Source of the DNA: Branchiostoma floridae
Lineage: Eukaryota; Chordata; Leptocardii; Amphioxiformes; Branchiostomatidae
Reading direction: 5' to 3'
Assembly (NCBI RefSeq): GCF_000003815.2
Contig: NC_049983.1
Coordinates: 23,709,096-23,773,095, forward strand
DNA: 64,000 bases
Shown here: positions 1-10,200 of the stretch, piece by piece
Layout: each line of letters begins with the position of its first letter
Position numbering within the stretch: the stretch's first letter is position 1
Program-made: the position numbers and the translations under genes
The notes under the pieces: model-generated
Seen by the model: only the letters and a program-made list of their open reading frames with translations
Told to the model about the DNA's origin: nothing
Databases searched by the model: none

Positions 1-442
1 TGCAGTTTAGAAATTAAATGTTAGGGGGCTGAAACTTGCCCCACTTTGTCATGACACTTAAAGCTAGCTATCACCCAAATGTCAAGACCATATCACGTCC
101 GGGACAAGAGATAGATAGAAAAAACTGCTATGATAGAATATTCTCATTAATTATGCAAATGTACACATATTTTGCATAATCAGTGTTTCATTTTGTACAA
201 CATTGTCTAAGATACCTACAAACCAAAAATCATAAAAATCCGTTGTTCCCTTCGTGAGTTATGACAAAGTCCTTTTTACCAACAAGCCCTACCCATTTTG
301 CTAACTGGGAAGTGCTAAATGGTACCGCCCACGCGTGGGGGTCAGGGACCCGTGGGCCTTAGCTACTGTCAGGTTAATGGCTGCAAAGGGTGAAAGGAAG
401 CAAACCAGCTGCAGGCTTAATAAGGGATTTATATTGCTTCAG
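1..442. other. Upstream flank, no exon identified
   Basis: No exon could be placed with confidence. Positions 140-180 carry the TTATGCAAAT/TTTGCATAAT motifs also seen at 25740-26700 and 34430-35300, so part of this stretch belongs to that AT-rich repeat family. A splice acceptor (TTGCTTCAG) ends at 442 and opens the first recognised exon of the downstream gene, so the true start codon and promoter lie here or, more likely, before the window. Confidence 0.5.
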
Positions 443-1225
443 AAGTTTTTGACAAAAATACTCCTGCCATCCCAAAGCTAGCCGCTAGGGGGGCAAAACT
501 TTTGTTACTAATTCCTGAGATAAATAGCTATCTTACACCGAAAAAACGTGACTTCAAAGCTGACTTCAAGGCTGTTTTGAAACAGATCATCCCGCATGCT
601 GCTGAGATGGTCCAAGGAAACGCCAGTGACCTGCTGTGTAGCGAGGATGAGGACCCGCTCATCAGGAATCGCACAAAGCTGATCCGGGACCTGACGTCAT
701 CGTCCGTCATGGGGGACGTCCTGAACCATCTCCTGTCACGTGACATTCTCAGCGATGAGGAATACGAGCGTATCAGGGCAAAGGAAACACCCCGAGACAA
801 GGCAAGGGAACTGTTGGACATCATGCATACAAAACACAAAAGCGCAAGAGATGTATTTAAGGAAGTCTTGAGAGAGGTCAACCTGCATGTTGCAGAACTG
901 TTGACGTGTAGAGAGGATGAGGATCCGCTCACTATGAACCGCCCAGAGCTGGTCCAGGCCTTGAGAGATGTGGAGCCAATCCTAGACCACCTACAGGCAT
1001 GTGACACCCTGACTGCCAAGGAGTGTGATGTCATTAGGGCAAAACAATCACCCCAAGACAAGGCAAGGGAACTGCTTGACATGATAGGAAGAAAAGGTGC
1101 CCCTGCAAGTCGCAAGTTTAAGGATGCCATGGATGAGGTAAACCCGCATGCCGCCGAAATGATCAAAGACTCCAGTGACCTGCTGTTTAGAGAGGATGAA
1201 GATCTAGGGATTGAGGATGTATCAG
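443..1225 (+). CDS. CARD exon of gene 1 (two full CARDs plus half a third)
   Basis: The exon is open from the acceptor at 442 and ends with a phase-1 donor at 1226. It encodes a repeated unit of about 90 residues. Each unit carries an acidic CREDEDPL- or CSEDEDPL-type turn and a closing helix pair with the CARD hallmark KARELLD (units at about residues 34-125 and 126-215); a third unit stops at the exon end after its first helices. CARDs are helical death-fold adaptors that polymerise with other CARDs. No ATG lies ahead of the first CARD in this exon, so an upstream exon must supply the start. Long open frames on the other strand here are shadows. Confidence 0.8.
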
Positions 1226-4200
1226 GTATTCTTCTATTTGTCAATAGGCAAAATACATGTAACGATACTCACAGGTTCTAGAGCATACAAAATGCAATAG
1301 AGATTTATTGAATATTCTATAATATCCTACTAATATACAACAAAAACTAACAATGTTAACCTTTCTGCAGTCCTGCAGTATCACAGGTACTGCAACAGTG
1401 ACTATTTGTTGTTAATCACAACAATTATGGTTCCTTTTGGAAATTGGCTTAAAGTTTGTGTTGTATGCTAAATACTACTGCTGCAAAATACCACATGCCA
1501 GCATGACTGATAGAAGGAGAAAACAATTCAGTTCAGTTAAATATGATATCATTCACACCAATATAGTATCAGTCCAGTAATTATGTCTGAGCGTCTCATG
1601 GAAGAAGTTATAACTACAAGTATGGGTAGTTCACAAAGCTTTTGATGACTATCATCAATCAAGTTGTAAAGTAGAATGCACATGCTCTATTGTCCAGGTG
1701 ACCCTGACGTGCCCATTGAGGTCCTGCTGCGGGGACCAGAGATGGCAAGACTTTATTCTCAAGCCAGAGACCAGGGGTTCCTGACTGTCCACAGCACAAG
1801 GGTTCCGGTGGTGGGGCAGTTCAGGTCAGGCAAGAGCTGCTTTATCAAGAGGCTGATGGGAGAAACAGTCAGGAAGGATGAGGAGGAACCCATCACGGAT
1901 GGAATCCACATCATTTCTGATGTCCAAACCAAGACATGGAAGAAGTCACCAGGTTTGAAAAGCATGCTGATGACTTTTCATTTTTCTGTTACTCTTCTTT
2001 CTGTATTTTCTTTATCATCTGTCTTGTTCATGAATGTTTTGGATGATTCAAGAATTGATTCTATTCCACTTCCTTTCACTCTACAGAGGAGATAGATGAA
2101 TTAGCAGGACCATTGCTACCGACAGAGACCTCAACAGGTGATAAATTAATATGTTGATTTGGTAAAGAGTGTTGCTTTTGTCTCACCATCTAGAATTGAA
2201 AGCTTCTGTTTTATACGTCAAAAAGCATTTACTCAAGCAACTAGATAACAAGACACTGACAAAAGATAGTGGGTGCTTTCTTGTGAAGGGAAATAACAGG
2301 CCACTAGGGGTGCTAAAATAAGATGTACATTTTATAAACTAAGGCAATTCTCCCAAAATTGCACGATACTGGAAAGAAATTGTGCCGGAATTAATGCAAA
2401 ATAATCAATATATTCTAGTATTCTAAACTCCAGAATCTGAATGCAGTTAGAGGATCTAGAGATTTGTATTTTTAACAAAATTTTGATTTGAAAACTACTT
2501 AATGGCAGTTATGTTGAATTTCACTTTGTTAGCCAAAAATTTGGTGCAGAATGAATCAAGATACCAACAGTTTTTTTTAAGCATTCCTTCATTCTGCCTT
2601 TCATTACGTCAATATTAGCTCCCACTCACAGTGCTGCACTCTATACAGGGCAGGAAATGGGTCTTGAGGAACAAACTATGCCAGACTCACCAAGCCTGGA
2701 TAATCAGGGACAACCTCAACCAGACTCACCAAGCCAAGAGCATCAGGGACAACCTCAACCAGACTCACCAAGCCAAGAGCATCAGGGACAACCTCAACCA
2801 GACTCACCAAGCCATGAGCATCAGGGACAACCTCCACCAGACTCACCAAGCCAAGAGCATCAGGGACAACCTCAACCAGACTCACCAAGCCAAGAGCATC
2901 AGGGACAACCTCTATCTGACTCACCAAGCCAAGAGCATCAGGGACAACCTCAATCAGACTCACCAAGCCAAGAGCATCAGGGACAACCTCTATCTGACTC
3001 ACCAAGCCAAGAGCATCAGGGACAACCTGAACCAGACTCACCAAGCCATGAGCATCAGGGACAACCTCAACCAGACTCACCAAGCCAAGAGCATCAGGGA
3101 CAACCTCAACCAGACTCACCAAGCCAAGAGCATCAGGGACAACCTCTATCTGACTCACCAAGCCAAGAGCATCAGGGACAACCTCAACCAGACTCACCAA
3201 GCCAAGAGCATCAGGGACAACCTCTATCTGACTCACCAAGCCAAGAGCTTCAGGGACAACCTCAACCAGACTCACCAAGCCAAGAGCATCAGGGACAACC
3301 TCTATCTGACTCACCAAGCCAAGAGCTTCAGGGACAACCTCAACCAGACTCACCAAGCCATGAGCATCAGGGACAACCTCTATCTGACTCACCAAGCCAG
3401 CAACAGACTAACATCAAAGACGACCTGTCGAAAGTCATGCCAGAGAAACAGAAGACCGATGTCATTCCAGACAACCTGCTTGAATCTGGAGAGAGAATGC
3501 TGAAGGCGGGTATTACTCAGGAAGAGCTTGGCACTGCCACAAATCCGCGTCTGTCCTTCTGGGATTTCGGCGGCCAGGCCACTTACTACGGGACCCACCA
3601 CTGCTTCATCACCCCCCAGGGAGTCTACATCCTTGTCATGTCTCTGCTGCAGAAACTGTCGGACCCTGTACCAGATCAGGACTACATGGCATCTGTGGAC
3701 AACCTGAGAACAGGAGGAGGTATGTTCCACCAGGTCTCGAAATAGTTCTTGCTTCGCAGATAATATGATTCTGCACACTTCTGTGTTTATTAAAAAATGC
3801 TAATGATAAGACCAAGAAGAACTAGCAATGCAACCCTTTCAATGGTTCATAACTTAGAGAACTCAGACATATACATTTTTATAACTGTTACAATGCTTAT
3901 ATTCTAATTAATGAGAAGTGTCTTTCTACAGACTACCTGGACCACTGGCTCAACTCAGTTCACTCTCACACACAGCAACACAAAAAACAGCCTCCCGTCA
4001 TCATTGTCCTCACGCACAAAGACATGGTCTCTAAGGTGTGGTTATTTTTGTTTCCTACAAAATAGTCTCTTTGCTGTAGCTTTTCTCATTTGATCCGCAG
4101 GGGAACACAACACTTTGTGGTTCATTGTGGAGTAGACTGCCAAACAACCGAATAGCAAATAATTCAACCATATATGAATCTAATTAGTCTATTTATTGTT

Positions 4201-7200
4201 CCATAATGCTAATGTACTCACAGTGCAACTCAAAGTTAAGGTGACTGTTTAAAGACTTATATGATGAACATAATGTTAAGATTAGTATATTTGCAAACAA
4301 CTATGTCGGCATTCTACAGGAATACATTGACAAATATAAGGAAGAGATACGGAGCCACATCAAGAGGAAGGCGGCAGGCAAGCTGGTCATGTCAAAGATA
4401 TTTGCAGTGGACAACACAACTGAGGATGCAGCAGTTGACAAGATTCGTGACTACATACGACAGGTAGCAAGAGAACTGCCGCACATGGGCGAGGAAATCC
4501 CCATCTCATGGCTTCATCTCAACTCCAGACTGAAGACAAAGAGGAAAGAGGCTGATCCGTTTTGCACGTTCCAAGAAGTAGTGGAACTCGCCCGAGATCC
4601 TGACATCAGCATCACAGACAGGCACACCCTCGCCATGGTTCTCACCTTCTTCCACGATCGAGGTGACATCATCTTCTTTGACGAGCCCAGTCTCCGTGAT
4701 GACGTCACCCTGCAGCCACAGGTGATGATTGATGCCTTTAAGACCATCATCACAGTTCCTCCATATCAGCATGGCAGAAAGACGAAACCAAGGAATAAGT
4801 GGATGAGTTGGTTACTGTCAAAGATTCTGAAAAAGAAGAAACAACAGAGAGGCCCGGACCTGAGCAAAATGTGGGAGAGACTGGAACAGGAAGGGGTCCT
4901 CAGTGACGAGTTGCTAACAAGAATCTGGGAGAAGAAGGACGAAGAACTGGAAAAACCATTTCTGCTCCGATACAAGTCCTTCCTGAAGGCACTCATGGAG
5001 AAGTTCTATCTCATTTGCAATGCCACACCTGTAGGTGATGCCAGCGAGGAAGCCCAGCAGAATGAGATCTATTTTGTGCCTGCGCTCCTAAGCTGTAAGA
5101 GGGACAACGCCAAGTTATATCCCCGCAAAATGCATGTCTGTCCTCAGCCACTCTACTTCGTGTTCAGTGAGAAGTTTCTACCCAGCGGCATGTTCTGCCG
5201 TCTACAAGCCTTGTGTGTACGCAGGTTTGGACTGAAAGAGTCCTACGTGTTTGCCGGGTGTGCCCGTTTCCCTACAGATGTACAGCAGGAAACATTCGTC
5301 ATCACCAAAGTCAACCACTACTTGAAGGTGGAGCTTCTGTCGTCCTCCAAAGTCTTCACAGAAGGTCTGCGCGTCAGGAAGTTCCTCAGTAGCGCCCTGT
5401 TTGAGATCAAAGAGAAGTGGATCCCCTGTATCCAGTACAAGCTCAAGTTCTGTTCTACACTACCAGAGGAAGGAAGTGAACCTGCATTTCAGACATTGCC
5501 AACAGGTGATGGGCCAGTGGAACAGGATTCAGGGTAAGGATACATAATCTATGAAGTAAGGTACTCAATCTATTGATCTACGCCATCTTTGGCAATTTAC
5601 ATTAAATTTTGGACTATTGTGTAGATTTATGTCATAGATAAACTTAGCTTCATCTTTGAGGTCATACATTTCATGTACTTGCAGCAGAATTTCCAAGTGC
5701 TGAATCAGATGCATATTGATTACTAATAGTCTAAATCAAAAGTGATGAGAAAGCAATGGAAACTAACATCTTCAGCAGGATACATTTGGAAGTTGAAAAT
5801 AACGTAGAGTAACTGATTCCATGCACCGTTTTCTTTTCAGAGTACCATCTGAGTTTCGCAAGGTTTGGATGACTGGTATCTCGCAAGCTCATCGAACAGG
5901 TAATTCCACTTATCAGATTACACATTGTACAGGGCATAATTTGTTAGGAACTAAACTTGTTCCTACTTTTTATGATTATGACAATTACATGAAAACTTTG
6001 CTTAAAGCATTACACCTTAATTATATATATCGAGCCCAATGCACCTCCTTTGTATCTGTACGACTGTTAGGCATTTGTTCCTATGGCGTCACTCTTTCAA
6101 TTTAGAATGATTTCTGAAATCTAAATTGCACAGAAAACTCAGGAGGAGACGGCCCAGTGATACTTCAGCCAACGGGGGACCCCAGCAACATGCGAACGAT
6201 TGGCCCAGTGTTGGACACGATGGAGCTGGGGAGAGGGTTGTCACTGGACCAGTGTGACAGTACTAGGAGCCAACTGACGCCGAAAGATCGGGTCAACAAC
6301 CTAGTGAGGCTAGTAGAGAACCGTTGCCTACTGGGAGCTGCGGTGGAGATGTGCTGTCCAGAATTTGCAGATTGCTTCTTGAGGGAAGAACGAGGTGTGT
6401 TATTATTGATCATGGACACATTTTCTGCAAGTGCTAATTTAATTTTATCTCAACCTAAGCTCAATCATAGAGTAGAATAATCATAATCAAGAGTAGAATG
6501 GAAGCCAATAAGGTTTGATGATAATTCAGATAAAACTATTCCTCACCCAAACTTTATTGTACCCCCCCCCCCTCCCCCCAAAAAAAACCTTCATTACAGA
6601 CACGCCAAAAATAGTTACTCAAGCAACTGGATATGGTTTTGAAACGGTCAGACGTTTCGGAAAGAATCCACTTTCCTTCGTCAGTGACACTGAAGTGACC
6701 TGCAAGAAACACTGTCAGGTCTTTTATACTCTAACTATGAATGAAGACAATTTCAGATGTCCAATTGGAAAGGTTGTAAGACAATTCAGACTGAAGACAA
6801 TTTGGATTCCAAAGAAAACAAAGCTAAGCCAAAGTCAAGCTGAAGACAATTGGATTTCAAGGGATATCAAGGCTAAGACACAGTTAATGCAAATGAGTCA
6901 ATTAGCTCCTGTTGTTTTAGTTACAGGAGCTAAAAGTTTTGTTGGCGGGGGGGGGGGGGGGGGGGGTAGTGCTATGTCCCAAGTGCCGGAAAGTTCCATG
7001 CGTAGCCCCCCTTTTCTGTTGAGGGTGGGATTGTATATTCTCTCATATATGGCCCCTCTATATGGCCTTCATTACAGGCTTTGTGAAAAATTTTGAGTCA
7101 TTTATCATTCTTTTTTCATTTCAGGAAAAGAGGTTGTCATTCTCCACACAGATGACTACATGGAAGAGTTCATCTCGCCTCTCCAGACAGCCGCTTCTGA

Positions 7201-10200
7201 ATCTGGCCTGTCCTGTCACACAGAGATTATCCAGCCTACTGACTCCATCACAGAGAAAACAGTGAAACTTCTGCTCAACACAAACAACAGGATGGTTCTC
7301 CTAGTCATCACTCCCCAGACCCTACATCACGAGCACTGGTCAAACCTCGACTACGAGTTCCCAGTTCGGAACGGGAAGCTCCTGCTGCCCATCCTGCTGT
7401 ACCCACGAGGTTCCAGAGACAGGATGGTCCGGGTGCTCCAGCAGCGGGCTCCAGTGCTGTGCAGCCTGGTGCGTGAGGAGATAGAGATGGATGGGACGGC
7501 AGTGTCACAGGAGAGGATGCACGAAATCTTGAACAAGGTACAAGTTATACTTTATTTGTAAATTCCTACCATAGTTTGCCCTAAATGTGAATTATTTGGT
7601 TAAGCATTTTGTCCACAATTTACAACGCGTGCCATATACTACACATGTATGTTGTCCACTGGTGTCTTAACTTTGAATGAATGTTACACGTTGTTTGTCT
7701 TGTTTACATGTATATATGGTGGGCCCCCTTGGAATTTAAAAGTCATAGATGCCCACTCGGTTTGAGATGAATAAATAAACTTCAAGATCATGAAATTCTA
7801 ATGAGATTCTTTTGATATATATTTTTTCAGGTCATGACGGATGAAGAAAAGGGTGAGTTTATGATACTGATACATAAATAAAAATCATTCTTAACATGCA
7901 ACAGCAACAACTTACCTCAGCACATTCTGTGTCATTATGCAAAGCTTCATCATTCTTACAATATGCAGTCTTGAGAATCTTGATAAAATGTTCACTTCAT
8001 TTCTGTAAAATATCCAAAAGCATAAATCATCAAAGGGGTATAAATGCCAAACATATCATTTGTGATCCTCTTAGATTTTCAGCAGATGTTAGGAAGCATC
8101 TTTGACCAGCTGGATGAAACAGATGTAAGGTTACTTCAGCGGGTGTGGTCAGCGCGTATTGGTCAACAGGAAATCGCAGGGACAGAGACGCCACATGACG
8201 TGATGAGGGCGAAGGTGAAGAGTGGATACATCTCAACTGGTAAGTAACGGCCCTCCCACATCCATCTTTCCATGCTTTATGTCATGTGATGTGTTAATGG
8301 GAATATTTCCATTTACTGGTACTTTCAAAGGTGAATTTACATGTGACAGATATTCACTATCAATAAGCATGGTAGATTTCAAATCATTTTTTGTCTTGTT
8401 TTTGCTGTAAATGATTCTTGTGAGTCTTTTTTACAATGCTCAAAACTGCAGAAACTCCTTGAGTATACATTATGTATTTCAAAACATGTTTTTCTGTAGC
8501 ATAACATAACACATTCAAGGACTATCTTTACCATTTCAGGTGACCTCGGAATGCCACAACTGGAGAAGGACATGATGGCAGCTGGGATCAGCCTTCCTGC
8601 TCTTGTGCGAGACATTCCAGGTTGGTTTCAAATTTGCCGATCAAATTCTTACAACTAGTCACAGGCCACTACAATGTGTTATTCATGTAATGAACTGAGC
8701 TGAGTATGCACTAACAAGAGTGCCAAGACTACAATCTGACGTTGGTCCTCGATTGTCGTTTGTCCCCACATGTTAACTAAATGCATGATAAAGAATGTAT
8801 TCAGTATCATTTCAAGCTCAAGTAGTTAATCTGAGATGAAGCATGTTGTTACCAGTCCTGACAATTTAGCTTCAAATTATGTCATTCGTCTAAGCCACTC
8901 TTGTTTTGCGTAAGTCATCTATCCTTTCAAAAAAATGAGTTCTGTACAAGTGTTGGGAAGACAGCCAGGTGGTTTACATAAAAAATCAAAGTTTGCTTTT
9001 TGCATGCATCTAATCTTAGTACTTTTGATTTGATTCTTTAGGAATACCCAATGAGTTACATTACGTTAAGACCACAAAGGCTTTTGTGGGACCAACGGGT
9101 GGGGAGATGGAGATTTCCGGTTTTGCCAAGCTTGTTGTACCACCAGGGATCCTTCAGCAAGACACAGCTGTCAGCATCTCCATCGCAGACATACCTGGCA
9201 TCTTAAGGGGTGAAGAAGGCTTCAGCTGGCTCTCCGACTACCCCTGGTCCCTCGGTGAGGACGCCTACCCACGTGAGCTACTGGATCATGTGCTGTTCTC
9301 CCCAGCTGTTGACGTCAACCTACACGGTGCACAGCCTGATGGACCCATGGAGTTACAGACGTGGCGGCCTCCTGGTTCTGAAGGCATGCAGTGTGTTCTG
9401 CTGAAGCATTTTGATGGAGAAGGCTGGGCAGATATCACAGCTTCAACCACACACCAGATATATTCGGACAAACTGTCCATATCTATGCATACCTTCTGTC
9501 CCCTATGTGTGGTGTGGACCACGCTTGTCGATGTGGGAAAGCTGATGACATCCGTGCTGTCGTCAAGAACTTTAGATTGTAGGTTTTCAGCGTACATCAA
9601 GTCACACGAAGAGGATGTGGATTTCCATGTCGTCTGTAGAGATAAGGCTGTTGAGAAAGAAGAGTACCGCCCTGGGTTCGAGGTGTGCGGAAGCAACAAA
9701 GCCATGTTCGATCTTTATCATAGGAATGATATTGAAGTTGCTGTCAGTGTCCAGAATGGCCAGAAAGAATCCAAGACAATAGAGCTTCGTGCCCAGCTCT
9801 GTTGCGAAGAAGACGGACAGAACGTTCAAATGTTCCTGGACAGGCCAAGCGGGAAACATCTCAAGGGTGATGTGATCATCAAGAGTGCTCATGAGCGACC
9901 CCCTCGGACCGTATGTGAGTTCAAGTTCCGGGAGGTAAGAGCTTCCAAGAGATGATATCACTAGTACTGAATAGGTTGTATTTTGAGACAAAAAATGTAG
10001 CGGTTCAAAACCAAAGCAGACAGCTTACGGTTTGATACCAAACACTTCTTTATAAAGATTATTTTGATAAAATTGTACCCACGGCAGCCATTGTTGTGGA
10101 AATGCTATGTTGCCCATTGGCAAATAACATAATATATGAGTGTTTTTATTCTTTTTAGGAAGGTCGAGTCTCCAACAGTGAGTACATTTTGCCCTTTCGT

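Noticed and set aside
528-1244. 238-codon open frame on the - strand
   Set aside because: Antisense of the CARD exon, rich in Ser/Leu as expected for a shadow of Asp/Glu/Arg-rich coding sequence.
2631-3503. Alternative + frame and - strand frame through the 39-bp repeat
   Set aside because: A repeat unit divisible by three keeps several frames open. Only the frame giving DSPSQEHQ joins the Roc exons in phase and contains DFGGQ.
8075-8110. Acceptor at TTTTCAG (8081) for exon 11
   Set aside because: It would enter phase 1 in a frame that stops at once; the acceptor at 8074 restores the phase and keeps the DED-like frame.
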